Source: Sphingomonadaceae bacterium PASS1 (lineage in GTDB: Bacteria > Pseudomonadota > Alphaproteobacteria > Sphingomonadales > Sphingomonadaceae). Taken from it: DNA of 64,000 nucleotides. The notes beneath the pieces are model-generated. The model did not search any database. It was not told where the DNA came from and was given only the letters and a program-made list of their open reading frames with translations. Made by a program: the position numbers and the translations under genes. This document shows, piece by piece, positions 22,901-37,900 of the stretch. The number at the start of each line of letters is the position of its first letter. Positions within the stretch are counted from its first letter, which is position 1. Where the stretch lies: positions 1-64,000 of the forward strand of contig NKIR01000015.1 of assembly GCA_002255985.1 (NCBI GenBank), read 5' to 3'.

Positions 22901-25900
22901 GAGGGGCAGCGGCGTTATGTCGAATCGCTGTCGGCTTATGCGCGCCAGTTTCTGGAAATGATGCAAAAGCCCGATGTCGAACATATTGAGGGCCTGTCGC
23001 CCGCGATCTCCATCGAGCAGAAGACAACGTCGCGCAACCCGCGCTCGACCGTCGCGACGGTGACCGAGATTTACGATTATATGCGGCTGTTATGGGCGCG
23101 CGTCGGCGTACCTTATTCGCCCGCGACGGGCCTGCCGATTACCGCGCAGACGGTCAGCCAGATGGTCGACCGCGTGATGGCCTTGCCAGAGGGCACGCGC
23201 GCGTTCCTGCTTGCCCCCGTGGTGCAGGGCCGCAAGGGCGAATATCGCAAGGAACTCGCCGAGTGGCAGCGTTCCGGCTACACCCGCGTCCGCATCGACG
23301 GCGAGATGTACGCCATCGAAGACGCGCCCGCGCTCGACAAGAAATACAAGCATGACATTGAGGTCGTCGTTGACCGTATCGTCGTAAAGGACGGCATTCA
23401 GCAGCGTTTGGCCGAAAGCTTTGAAGCGGCGTTGAAGCTTGCGGATGGTTTGGCCTTTGTGGATTTGGCCGACACCACGGTGGCGGAATTGCAAACCGGC
23501 AATGCCGAGAGCGTGCCTAACGCCTTCGGCGAAGCGCGCGCGACGTTCACACCCGCCACCAACGTCACCGGCGGCGCGATGAAGGGCACGGGCCTGCTCG
23601 CCAACCGCATCGTCTTTTCCGAGAAATTCGCCTGCCCCGTCAGCGGCTTCACCATTGTCGAAATCGCGCCGCGTCTGTTCTCGTTCAACGCCCCGCAAGG
23701 CGCGTGTCCCGATTGCGATGGCCTTGGCGAGCGGCAGGAGTTTGACCCGCAACTGGTGGTGCCGAACGAACATCTGTCGTTGAAGAAAGGCGCGATTGTG
23801 CCTTGGGCGAAATCAAATCCGCCCAGCCCATATTATATGCAAGTGCTGTCCAGCCTGGCGAAGGCTTATGGCTTCAACCTCGATACCGCGTGGGAAGATC
23901 TGCTCCCCGAACAGAAGCTCATCATCCTGCACGGCACCGGCGGCATGGCGGTGGAGCTGACGTTTAAGGACGGGCGCAAGGAATATACGGTGCGCAAGGC
24001 TTTTGAGGGCGTCATCGGCAACCTCAACCGCCGCTTGCTGCAAACCGACAGCGCGTGGATGCGCGAGGAGCTGTCGAAATATCAGACCTCGCAACCGTGC
24101 GAAACCTGCCACGGCGCGCGCCTCAAGCCCGAAGCGCTTTCGGTCAAAATCGCGGGCGTCGACATCGCCACCCCGACGAAGATGAGCGTGGGCGACGCGC
24201 TCGAGTGGTTCGGCAGCGTCGATCAGACGCTGACCAACCAGCAGCAGCAGATTGCCAAAGCGATCCTGAAGGAAATCAACGAACGTTTGGGCTTCCTCAA
24301 CAATGTCGGGCTCGATTATCTCAACCTCGACCGGACGTCAGGGACATTATCCGGCGGAGAGAGCCAGCGCATCCGCCTCGCCAGCCAAATCGGCTCCGGC
24401 CTGTCGGGCGTGCTTTATGTGCTGGATGAGCCCAGCATCGGCTTGCACCAGAAAGACAATGACCGCCTGCTCACCACGCTGCGCCGCCTGCGCGATTTGG
24501 GCAACACCGTCATCGTGGTCGAACATGACGAAGACGCGATCCGCACCGCCGACTGGGTGGTCGATCTTGGCCCCGGCGCGGGCGTCCATGGCGGCACCGT
24601 CATGGCCGAAGGAACGCTCAAGCAAATCCTGAAGTCGAAAGACAGCCTGACCGCCGCATATCTGAATGGCACGCGCGAGATTGTGGTCCCCAAGACCCGC
24701 CGCAAGGGCAATAAGAAGAAGCTGACCGTCCACAACGCCCGCGCGAACAATCTAAAGAATGTCACCGCGAGCATCCCGCTGGGCACATTCACCTGCATCA
24801 CCGGGGTATCCGGCTCCGGCAAGTCGAGCTTCACCATAGACACGCTTTATGCCTCTGCAGCCCGCAGCCTCAACGGCGCGCGCGTCATCGCGGGCGCGCA
24901 TGACAAGGTCACGGGCCTTGAACATTGCGACAAGGTGATCGACATCGACCAATCCCCCATTGGCCGCACCCCGCGCTCGAACCCCGCGACCTATACCGGC
25001 GCGTTCACCAACATCCGCGACTGGTTCGCCCAATTGCCCGAAAGCGCCGCGCGCGGGTATAAGCCGGGGCGTTTCAGCTTCAACGTCAAGGGCGGGCGCT
25101 GCGAAACATGCAGCGGCGATGGCCTGATCAAGATCGAAATGCACTTCCTGCCCGACGTCTATGTGACGTGCGAGGAATGCAACGGCAAACGCTACAACCG
25201 CGAAACGCTGGAGGTCAAATGGAAGGGCCTCTCCATCGCCGACGTGCTCGACATGACGGTGGAGGACGCGGTGGAGGTGTTCAAGGCCGTCCCCCCGATC
25301 CGCGACAAAATGGCGATGCTGGCGGAGGTTGGGCTTGGCTATGTCAAGGTCGGGCAACAGGCAACGACATTATCCGGCGGCGAAGCGCAACGCGTCAAAC
25401 TCGCCAAGGAACTCAGCCGCCGGTCCACCGGCCAGACTTTGTACATCCTGGACGAGCCCACCACGGGCCTGCATTTTGAGGATGTCCGCAAACTCCTCGA
25501 AGTGCTCCACCGTTTGGTGGAACAGGGCAACAGCGTGGTGGTCATCGAACATAATCTCGACGTCATTAAGACCGCGGACTGGATCATCGACCTCGGCCCC
25601 GAAGGCGGCGTTAAAGGCGGCGAGATCGTCGCCGAAGGCACGCCGGAGGATGTGGTAAAGGTCGCGGCGTCGTACACAGGGCATTATTTGAAACCGATGC
25701 TGGAAAAGGCGAGCTGAGTTCGCTCCGATCGCTGACAACACCCACCGTCATCCTGAACTTGTTTCAGGATCTTACTTCCGACGTCGAAATAGTAAAATCC
25801 TGAAACGAGTTCAGGATGAAGGTGTTGCACAAACAGAATTACGGTGACCAATTACGGGACAGGTGCGACATCCCCTCAACTCCTCTGCTTCTCCGCGTCG

Positions 25901-28900
25901 CTGCGTGAATCAAAATCCTTCCCACCCCCCCCCTCACCAACCCAAAATCGCCCCCATAAACCCCCACTGTCTTGCGCCAGTCATCTTCCTCTGCGATGTG
26001 TGGGCCAGAAACATTTTTGGAGAGTAAAATGCGCAAAGTATCGCCGTTTGTGTCCGCTGGCCTGCCTGTGTCTTTGGCGTTGGCGTCCTGCCTGATCGGC
26101 GCGCCGGTTGTCGCGCAATATGCCGCGACGCCGGATGCTGCGGCTGCGACGGCGACCGCCGCGCTGCCCCCTGCACGGCCCATTGGCACGCCGCCGCTGA
26201 CCACCAGCGAGGGCTATTTGAACGCTGGCGCAGCCGAGCTTGCACGGTTGGAGGCGGATAAGCCCAACAACCGCAAGGCGCGCAATGTCATCATCTTCAT
26301 TGGCGACGGCATGAGCGTGACCACGCTCACCGCCGCCCGCATTTTTGAAGGGCAGAAAAAGGGCGTCGATGGCGAATCCTATGTCGCGCAAATGGACCGC
26401 CTGCCGCACACCGCCTTGGTCAAAACCTATTCGCATGATGGCCAGGTGCCCGACAGCGCGCCGACCGCAACCGCCATCGTCTCCGGCGTCAAAACGCTGA
26501 ACGGCGTATTGGGCGTTGGCCCGCAAGCGGTGGAGGACAATTGCAAGGCAACCGAACCCTATAAGGTAAAATCGCTTTTCGAAATGGCCGAGGACAAGGG
26601 ATATGCCACCGGCATTGTCTCCACCGCGACCATCACCCACGCCACGCCCGCCGCAACCTACGCCCACACCGCGCAACGCGATTGGGAAGTGGACGCGAAT
26701 ATGCCCGCCGCGGCCAAGGCCGAAGGCTGCATCGATATCGCCCGCCAAATGGTCGAATGGCCGCATGGCGATGGGTTTGAGGTTATGTTGGGCGGTGGAC
26801 GCCAGCATTTCATGCCCAACACGGCGGCTGACCCCGAATATGCGGGCAAAATGGGCAAACGCGCCGATGGCAAGGACCTGATCACCACGTGGCTGGCCGC
26901 CAACCCCAAAAGCGCCTATGTCTGGAACAGCGAAGGCTTTGCCGCGGTTGACACGAAAAGGACCGACAAGGTGCTTGGCCTGTTCGAACAATCGCACATG
27001 CAATTTGACGCCGACCGCACGGCGAGCGGATCAAAAGAACCCTCGCTCGCCGAAATGACAACGAAGGCGATCGCGATGCTGTCCAAAAACCGCAAGGGAT
27101 TTGTCCTGATGGTGGAAGCGGGCAAGATTGACCATGGCCATCATGGCGGCAACGCCTATCGCGCGTTGCAGGACACGGTGGCGCTGAATGATGCGTTGAA
27201 GGCCGCGATGGACAATGTCGACCTGCGCGACACCTTAATCGTCGTCACGTCGGACCATAGCCACACATTCACCATGTCGGGATATCCCGAGCGCGGGAAC
27301 CCGATCCTTGGCCCCGTGGTCGACCAGAAAGGCAAATCGACCTTGGCCTTTGATGGCAAGGGATACACAACCTTGGGCTATATCAACGGCCCCGGCGCGG
27401 TCACAACATTGCCACGCCCCGACCCGTTGAAAGAAGATACGCAGGCGCTGAACTATCGACAGCAGGCGTTGATCCCCACCGGTTCCGAAACGCACAGCGG
27501 CGAAGATGTCGTCGCGCGCGCCGCAGGGCCAAAGGCGCATTTGTTCAAGGGCACGATTGAACAAAACACGATATTCCAGATCATGCGCGCTGCACTGGGC
27601 CTCTAAATAAGTCGGTTTTAAATTGGGGGCGCGCTTGTAAAGCAACGCGCGCTGCCCACATCTGCTGTTCGGGGGTTTCTGGACAGAGGAAAAGCCATGA
27701 AACGCATATTATCGGTCGCACTCTTGTCGCTCGCGCTGGCCGGGTGCGGCGAAGGCAGCGCGTTGAACGACACAATTAAGGTCAGCGTGCGCGAGTCCAT
27801 CGTCGCCACATGCACCACCGCCGCCAGCGAACAAATCCCCGAAGGCATTCAGGTCGATGTCAATCAGGTCTGCGGTTGTGCCGCCGACAAGGCGATGGAT
27901 GGCAAAAGCATGTCCGACCTTGCCGCCAATCCGCCGAGCCCGTCCGAAGGCGTGGCCAAATTGCAGGCCTGCTTGAAAGAGCTTGGGCCGGTGACGGTCA
28001 ATCCCGCAGCAGGATGAAGCGCATTAAAAGACCCCGCCCGGGGGAGGGATCCGGACGGGGTCAATATTGTCCTCTTCACCTGCTAGGGGGAATTTGAGGA
28101 CCGAGGGTCAGGACCCCCGCATTCAGGTCGCCGAAGCAACCCGAAACTTTATGGCATGACGACGGTGTCGACCATGTGGATCGTGCCGTTTGACGCGACC
28201 AAATCTGCCGTAGTCACGGTCGATTTACCGCCCTTGGCATCGGTCAGGACAATCTTGTCGCCGTTCATGCTGGCTTTCAGGGTGCCGCCGTTCAACGTCG
28301 TGACGGTTGCGGTGCCGTTGCCATCTGCAATCAGCTTCGCCAGATCACCCGCCTTCACATTGCCCGCGACGACATGATATTTCAGCAGCGCCGCAAGCTT
28401 GGCCTTACTTTCCGGCTTTAACAGGCCGTCCAGCGTTGCCTTGTCCAATTTGGCAAATGCGTCATTCGATGGCGCGAATACCGTGAACGGGCCACTGCCC
28501 GATAATGTTTCGGCAAGTCCGGCGGCGGTGACGGCGGTGACCAGCGTCGATGCCTGTGGGTTGCCTTGCGCAAGCGCGACAATATTCTTGTCGGTGGTGG
28601 CTTGGGTTCCGTCGGATATCATCGCGTCGTCCTGTACCACTTCGGTCTCGGTCGCCGCGGTTTCGCTGGTTTTGCTGCCCGAGCACGCGGTCAATGCAAG
28701 CACCGATAGGCCGGAAATGAACGTGAGTTTCAAAATCTTCATACTGTGATTCCTTCCAAATGAACGCTTCAGTTGGCAATAACGTGCAAAGTCCGCAAAT
28801 GGGTGCGTGCGCGGTGAAATAAAATAGTGGCGCGCCGAAGTATGCGCGTTGGACCGCTTTGCTTTCGGCCGGCTTGGGTTTACGGGTGGGGTATGAATGG

Positions 28901-31900
28901 CCTTTCCCTGACGCTGCGCGATGCGACCGATGCCCTGACGCCCGTCAGTGCGACCCCGCGTCTTGATGCCGAACTGTTGATGGCGCATGCCTTGGGAATG
29001 GACCGGTCGGCGATGTTGTTGCGGATGCATGACCTTGATTCGCCTGCGGGCTTTGCGGCGATGCTTGCGCGGCGGGTGGCGGATGAACCAGTGGCCTATA
29101 TCACGGGAATGCAGGCGTTTTGGGACCTAGACCTGCATGTGACGCCAGATGTGCTGATCCCCCGTGCGGACAGCGAAACGGTGATTGGGGTGGCGATTGC
29201 GGATTTTGCTGGGCGGGATGCGCCCGCGCGGATCTTGGACCTTGGCACGGGCTCAGGCGCATTGTTGCTGGCCGCTTTGTCGGTGTTTTCGGGGGCGGAG
29301 GGTGTGGGCATTGATGCCAGCGCGGCGGCTTTGGCGGTCGCATCGGGCAATGCGTCGCGGCTTGGGCTGGACGGGCGCGCATACTTTGAACGCCGCGATT
29401 GGACTTTGGACGGGTGGGCCGACGGTCTGGGGCAATTCGACCTCATCTTGTGCAATCCCCCTTATATTGAGGACGCAACCCCGCTTTCGGACATGGTCGC
29501 CCGCCACGAACCCCACAGCGCCCTCTTCGCCGGACCAGACGGTCTGCGCGACTATCGCATACTTCTAAAAACCCTCGAAAAACTGCTAAAAACGACCGGA
29601 ATCGCGGTCTTCGAAATCGGATTCAACCAGTCAAAAACCGTCACAAAATTGGGCACCGACGCCGGGTTCATATCCGAATTAACCCACGACCTTTCCGGCA
29701 ATCCACGCGTCTTGCGCTTTTCGCTTGGAATCGCGCAACCGAACCGCTAACGCTAAAAAGCATCGCAGCAAAACCCGTAGATTGCGGAGATTAGCGCGAA
29801 GCCGCCCCCAGCGCAGTTGGAAATTTTTTCAAGGTCTCGGTCGACCTTGGCGTAACCCAAAGACTGGGTTTTGGGGCTTCCTGCAATGTTAAAATGCTAA
29901 AAGAGGACGGGTCAGCCCTGATGAATATCAACAACAGGCAGCAGCAGAACAACAATCGTCGCCGCGGTCGCAACAACAATAATCGCCAGCAAAATAACAA
30001 CCGCAGCGGTTTCGACTATCAGAACCAGATCGACAATCGTGCGCGCGGCAACGCAGCGCAGATGCTGGAAAAATACAAAAAGCTAGCGCAAGATGCGCAG
30101 TTTAACGGTGACCGCGTAAACGCCGAATATCACCTGCAATTTGCTGACCATTATTTCCGCGTACTCGCCGATTTCCGCGGCCGCCAAGAAGCCCGTCAGG
30201 AACAGCAAGGCGAACGTCGTCCCCGCGAAGATAATCGCGAAGACCGCGACGATTGGCAGAATGATGATCGTTCGCAGAATTATGACGAACAAGGTTCTTC
30301 CGATGGAATGGACGCCGATTCCCTTTCGCAAGACGATGGCGAAACGGAAGAGCGCGCACCACGCGAACAACCGCGCGAAAGCCGCCCACGTCGTCCAGAG
30401 CAGACCGAACGTAATGACCGTTCCGACAATAACCGGTCGGCAAATCGCGGCCCGCGTCGTCACCACAGCGAAGAAAAAGACGATACACCGGCAGGTCTTG
30501 ATCTAGCAGTATTGCCGCCATCGATCGCGATTTCGTCGAACGACAGCGACGCGGAGATGGAAAAGCCCGCACGCAAACTACGCGCCCGCCGCGTTAAGCC
30601 AGCCGGTGATGATGAAGCTGTAGCTGCAGCGGAGTAATCCACTGCTCTGCCGTTCATCGCTTACGAAAAGCGCAGCAAATCCTAGCTTTCGGGCAGTGCC
30701 CGTGGCTTGTGGTCGTCATCTAGGGCAACAAAGGTAAATAGCCCTTCGGTTACTTTGACCTCTTGTTGGCCACGCGCACGGGTCGCAATAACCTCAACGC
30801 GGATGCCCATAGATGTGCGGCCTCGCCGTTCAAGTGAGGCGTACACGGAAATAATGTCGCGTAACAATATCGGCGCGATGAATTCCATCTTCTCAATGGC
30901 CACTGTCGCGCACGCACCCTGAGCAATCCGTCCAGCCAAGATACCACCCGCCTGATCCATCATCCCCAATACCCAACCGCCAAAGATATGGCCGTTGGCA
31001 TTGATATCGGCGGGGCCCGGAACAACCCGTAAAACCGGGTCATTCCGCTTTGGAAGGTTACGAACAGCCTCGGTCACCGGTCGGCTTCGTCTTCAAAAGG
31101 GTCATCGATGGATTCATCATGACCAGACCCGCTGGACAGGAAAACAAGACCCATCAAAGCGGCGGTCAGCATGATTGCCCCGGTTATTGCACCGGCCGTG
31201 GCGATGAAGAAGTGGATGGAGACCATCCCGTTCTGCCACCAGAATGTCCCGAGGGCACCCACGGTAACGATCAATGTCACGCCAAACATCCACCGCATGA
31301 GCCGCCAATAGCGGCGCCATGCGAAGTTGGCATATTCAGGATCATCGAGGCGGGAGGGGCGAGTCATAGCTTGATAAGGTCGCCTTATGCTATAAGTTCC
31401 ATCAGGGGCAAGGACATAGGGAGAGAGTCGATGACGATTTCTGCGATATTGGCCAACCATCAAGGCAATGTGTTCACGGCTGCTCCGCACGAAAGTGTCG
31501 GTGATGTAGTCGCACGACTGGCCGAAAACCGGATTGGTGCTTTACCCGTTGTAGAAGGCAAAGCCATTGTCGGCATTTTTTCCGAACGCGATATTGTTTA
31601 TGGCGTCGCGCATCATGGTTCCGCTTTCCTGACGAAGACGGTTGCGGAAACAATGACTGCACCAGCCATCACCGTTGCGCCCGATACGGCAATCCTGTCG
31701 GCTTTATCGCTGATGACGAGACGACGAATTCGCCACCTTCCGGTAATGCAGGGCGATGAACTTGTCGGATTTGTCTCTATTGGCGACTTGGTGAAGCACC
31801 GCATCGACAAAATTGAGGGCGAAGCCGCCGCAATGCGGGATTACATCAGCATGGCCTGACCATCAATTGGACGAGTTGCAAGCAATGTCCAAGATAGATT

Positions 31901-34900
31901 TATATACCAATCCTATGTCACGCGGTCAGATAATGCGTTGGGCGTTGCATGAGGTCGGCGCAGAATATGAACAACATATTCTGGAATATGGCACGACCAT
32001 GAAGTCGCCTGAATATCTCGCCGTCAACCCAATGGGTAAGGTTCCAGCCATCGTCCACAACGGTCATGTCGTAACCGAATGCGCCGCGATTTGCGCCTAT
32101 CTCACCGATGCATTCCCCCACAGTGGTCTGCAGCCAGCCGAGGCTGAACGCGCCAGCTATTATCGCTGGATGTTCTTTGGGGCTGGCCCCGTCGAAGCCG
32201 CCGTGACAAATCACGCATCCGGGTTTGATCCTGCGCCTGACAAGGAAATGATGTTCGGTTATGGCAGCTATGACCGGGTTATCGACACGCTCGAAAAGCA
32301 TTTCAGCGACAATGCATATGTCTGCGGCGACAGGTTTACCGGCGCGGATCTATATGTCGGCAGTCAGGTCATTTGGGGCGTAATGTTTGGCACTATGCCC
32401 CCGCGCAGTTCGCTTGTTCAATATAGCGACCGGCTAACTGCGCGCGCCGCGTATATTGCGGCCAAGGCCATCGATAGTGCCCTCATCGCCGAGGCGCAGC
32501 CTGCCTCCGCCGGTTAATCCGAAAAATTAGCCGGGATTGGCAGGCGATGTTGTTGGTCCTGCCGGAATCGAGACATAAACGGGCTTCGGCGCGTACTTCA
32601 TATTCCAGTCGGCCAGATCGCGTTCATATTTCACATATGCATCGTAAAAATTGACAAACACGCCATCAATATCAGCCAAGCCGCCAATAGCATATTCCGG
32701 CAATGCCCCTGTGGGCACAGTATTTGCTTCAGTCAGTTTGCGCAGCGCCATGTCACAATATTTGGCACGAACGGGCGGCAAAGCGAAATAGTTATACAAA
32801 TCGGTCATGCGCGTATCGCGAACCCGCAGACCATTTTGTCCCGGGTAGCGGGCGACATATTCACGGTCGACCGTTTTGCTGGTTTTCGACAAGATCACCT
32901 TATGAATGACGATGAACTTATTATACTCGGTCGCAATTTGACCCCATATAGGCCCTTGGCAATTCAATGCCGCTACGTTCAAAGCCGACCGAAAATGCCA
33001 GATTTGTTCATCACGGCTTAAACCGCGGTTCGGCGTCACGCGAACGCCATCGAGCCCAACCGGGGGGATCGTCATCGACAATGCTGCCCCGCCTGGCGGC
33101 AAAGGCATGGCGGGCGGAGGTGCCGGCATCGGCGCGGGAAGCAGAATCGGAACAGGTACGACTTTTACTGGCGCTGGGGCGCAAGCTGCAACAGCACTCA
33201 CCATAATGATGGCAGCTAGATATTTCATGCCCCGACGCATCTGTTTTATCTCCGATTTGCTATTCTTGATTCCAACAGGATTTTAGTTCGAAAGAAAAGC
33301 CCTGTTCGACAAAATCCCAAAGAAAATGGCCCAGTGGTTTCCCACCGGGCCATATTGTGGCGTTCAAGCTGAACAGCCGATGACTTATTCGCGGTTACCG
33401 AGGAAGCTCAGTAAAAACTGGAACATGTTGATGAAGTCCAGATAGAGCGTGAGCGCAGCCATGACCGCAGCCTTGCCAATCATTTCCGCACCCTGAAGAT
33501 AGAAATACTCGCTTTTTATACGTTGCGTATCATAGGCTGTCAGGCCAGCGAAAACAAGCACGCCTGCGCAGCTGATAACCCAACCCAAAGTGTCAGAGCC
33601 GACGAAAATGTTGACGATCGACGCAACAATCAAGCCGACCATACCCATGACTAGAAAGCTTCCCCAGCCACTGATGTCTTTCTTTGTCGTGTAAGCCCAC
33701 AGGCTCAATCCCGCGAAAGCCGCTGACGTTGCAAAGAAAGTCTGCGCGATGGACTCACCAGTGAACATCATAAAGATGCGCGCCATTGATAACCCCATCA
33801 ACACCGCAAATCCCCAGAACATGGCCTGAAGTGTGGCAGCGGAAAACTTACCTTGGCCAAAGCTCATTGCCATTACAACGATCATCGGTGACAAAATGAT
33901 TACCCAGCTCATCATGCTTGGGTTCACCATCAAATTTCGTGCCAGTTCGGTCTGGGCAAACAACATCGCAACGATGCCTGTCAGCAAGACACCGGACGCC
34001 ATATAGTTATAAACCTTGAGCATGTGCGAACGCAGACCAGCGTCGACAGCGACGTCGCCTGCGGGCGTACCTGCAAGACTTGACTGGGTCCCGGTTACCC
34101 GTGGATCGGACCACTGTGCCATGACTTAATTCTCCTCAAAACACGGCAAGATAGCCGCTAGAACAGTATATTGGAGGAATTCGTTCCAGATTCAAGTGAA
34201 ACACGACACGCTACATTCTGATTTTTTTGATTGCTACTGCTCGGCCTTGGCTTTCAGGAATGTGGTATGGTTCCCCGCACTATCTCGCCAAACTAGGTCC
34301 GCGCATTCTGTGCGACGAGTTGAAAGGGAATTCTCATTGCGCAGGATAGCTGTTCTGCTAGCCATAGCATAAGAAGGCGACAACCGCCATTGAGGGAGAG
34401 CAAGGTGAGTGTGACGGTCGAAGGCGATAACAACGGCGCCATTTCCCCGCAATCAGAGGTTAAATCGCCTGAGGCCAGCAGCTACAGCTGGTATGTGCTC
34501 ATTGTCCTTGTAATCGTCTACATACTCAACTTCATCGACCGCCAAATCCTCAGTATTTTGGCGGTAGATATCAAGGCGGACCTTGGCCTGACCGATGCCG
34601 ACATGGGCTTTTTGGGTGGCGCAGCTTTCGCGGTGTTTTACGCTCTATTCGGTATTCCACTTGGCCGACTTGCCGATAATTGGAGCCGCGTAAAACTTTT
34701 GTCGTTTGGTTTAGCCTTATGGTCGATCATGACCGCCTTGTCTGGCTTTGCGCGTAATCAGGTGGAACTGACGATGGCGCGCATGGGCGTCGGCGTGGGC
34801 GAAGCCACCGCGAGCCCTACGGCTTATTCACTGATTTCAGATTTCTTCCCGAAACGACAGCGCGCGACCGCGCTCGCGATTTACTCGTCCGGCCTGTATA

Positions 34901-37900
34901 TTGGCGGCGGCGTTTCGTTGTTTTTAGGCGCGCTCATTGTGCAAAGCTGGGATGCGGCTTACCCGCAAGGCGGACCGCTTGGACTGGCTGGCTGGCATGC
35001 AGCATTCGTTGCCGTCGGCATTCCCGGCATACTTGTTGGCTTGTGGGTCTCAACATTGCGTGAACCAGTCCGCGGCGCGATGGATGGATTGGTTACGCCC
35101 GCGCACCCGGCACCATTCCGCGCATTTGCGAGCGATCTTTCCATGATCGTTCCACCATTTACTTTGTGGGGTGCATGGCAACGTGGCCCAATGGCGCTTG
35201 TGATAAACATAGTCACGGCAGCCGCTATCGCAGCATTTGCCTTTACGATGATACAACTGACCGGCAATTTCCCACAATGGTCGGCCGTCGGCTTTGGCTA
35301 TTATGCCGTCTTCTCATGGGCATCCACATTACGTGCCAAGGACCCCGCCACCTTCCGTTTGATATGGGGAACCCCGGCCTTTATCTGCACTACCATTGGC
35401 TATGGCCTTGTCGCGCTGGCGGCCTATGCGCTTGCATTCTGGTCCGCACCTTATGCCGAAACAGTCCTTGGTCTGCCCAAGAAAGAGCTCGCATTCATTC
35501 TTGGCGCAAATGGCGCAGTCAGCGGCTTTTTGGGTGTCATCATTGGCGGCCGCGTTGCGGATTTCTTGCGCACCAAGAATCCTGCAGGCCGCATCCTGGT
35601 CGTTATCTTAGGCGTGTTGGGACCAATTGTTCCCATCGGCATTGGCTACACCACCGATAACGCAACATTATTTTACATCATGAACTTCCTTGCTGCGATG
35701 TTGGGTGCAACGGCACTTGGCGCGGCAGCAGCCACCACGCAGGACCTCGTGTTGCCACGCATGCGCGGCACAGCAACCGCAGCGTTCTTCCTGGGCACCA
35801 CGCTCGTTGGGCTGTCCTTTGGGCCTTATATGGTCGGGCAGATTTCCGACCTTGCAGGAACAATGGTCGACGGGAAGCTGGTGGGTGACTTGCGCGTTGG
35901 CATCCTCTCGCTCATCGCCGTCGCGCCAATCGCGCTGGGTTTGCTGATCGCTGCCTATCGCAGCGTGCCCAAGGCGGAACGCACCATCGTCGAGCGCGCA
36001 CGTGATGCGGGCGAGCCAGTTTAATCGAACGATTAAATTCGGCTTGACGCCCGCGTCAACTTGCTGCCATTGATGGCGCATATTTTGCAGTCACTTCTTG
36101 CAGGGGATTCTCCATGTCGCTCGATACCATTCCACGCACCGCTTATAATGAAGACCATGAAGCGTTCCGTCAGTCGGTACGCCAGTTCCTTCAAAAGGAA
36201 GTCGCGCCCCACGCAAAGCAGTGGCAAGAAGATGGCATCGTTCCAAAGTCGATCTGGCCCAAGGCTGGCGCAGTCGGCATGCTCTGCCCCACCGCACCAG
36301 TTGAATATGGCGGCCTTGGCCTCGACTTTGGCTACAACGCGATCGTCGACGAAGAATCGGCTTATTATGGCGGCGTCGCCACGGGCTTCTCGCTTCAGTC
36401 AGATATCGTCGTAAACTATATCACCAGCTACGGCAGCGAAGAGCAGAAGAAGCATTGGTTGCCCAAGATGATCGCGGGCGAGGTCATCACCGCAATCGCC
36501 ATGACAGAGCCCGGCACCGGAAGCGATCTTCAGGCAATGAAGACAACAGCGCGCAAGGATGGCAATCATTATGTGATCAACGGCAGCAAAACTTATATCA
36601 CCAACGGTCAGAATGCCGACCTGATCTTGGTCTGCGTCAAAACCGACACCGAGATCCAGCCAGCATATAAGGGCATGTCGATTGTCCTCGTTGAGGCCGA
36701 GCGTTATGGTTTCAAGCGTGGCCGTAACCTCGACAAAATCGGCATGGATGAAGCTGATACTTCGGAACTGTTCTTTGAAGACGTCCGCGTGCCAATGACC
36801 AACTGCTTGGGTGAAGAAGGCAAGGGCTTCATCTATCTTATGAGCGAACTGCCGCAGGAGCGTCTGTCGATTGCCGTATCGTCGATGGCCAGCACGCAGA
36901 AGGCTTTTGATGAAACCGTCGCGTTCTGCCGCGAACGGATTGTGTTCGGCAAGCCATTGCTGGATTTCCAAAACACCCGTTTCGTACTGGCCGATATCAA
37001 GGCGAAGCTGCAAATTGGCTGGGCGCATCTCGATTGGGCGTTGAACCGCCATTACAAGAAAGAACTGACCGCCGAGGAAGGCGCGGCTGCAAAGTTGTGG
37101 CACACTGACCTGCAGTGGGAAGTTGTCGATGCCTGTCTGCAGCTGCATGGCGGCGCTGGATATATGAATGAATATCCCATCGCCCGCATGTGGCGCGCCG
37201 CACGCGTAACACGTATTTTCGGCGGCACCAACGAGATCATGAAAGAATTGATCGGTCGGGGTCTTTAGGGCTCACTAATAATACCCAAACCGTCACCCCG
37301 AACTCGTTTCAGGGTCTTGATTTTCAACGCAGAAAGTAAGATCCTGAAACGAGTTCAGGGTGACGACTTTTGATAAAGGTTTCATATGTCCAAACCCCAG
37401 GCTTGGCAGCTTAATCCTGCCAACTATCCGTTTGTCCATTCGACCGAGACCCGCTTCGCTGATCTCGACATGCTGGGCCATATCAACAATGTGGCGATGG
37501 CTGGACTGTTCGAGCATGGCCGTGGCCTTTTTACCCATTCAATTGGTTTGCCCAATTTTGCGAAAGATCACCGCTGGCTGATTGCTCGGGTCGAAATAAA
37601 CTATCTGGCGGAAAGCTACTTTCCCCAGCATGTCCAGATTGCAAGCGGGATATATCGCGTCGGCACCTCAAGCTGGGAGGTCGCCTCGGCCGCGTTTCAG
37701 GGCGGCAAATGCGTGGCGACCTGCAGCACGACTACGGTGCTGACCGGCAAATCTGGCGCGTCTCCTATATCGGAAGGCTTGCGCGAAGCACTGGAGAAGT
37801 TGCGCGTTAAATCCAACTAGTCATAATGATTTTGTTCAGGCTGCCAACGCAACTAGTTCCCTGTGTTGTACTCAATCAACGAATGTAGCCGCGCGCTTCT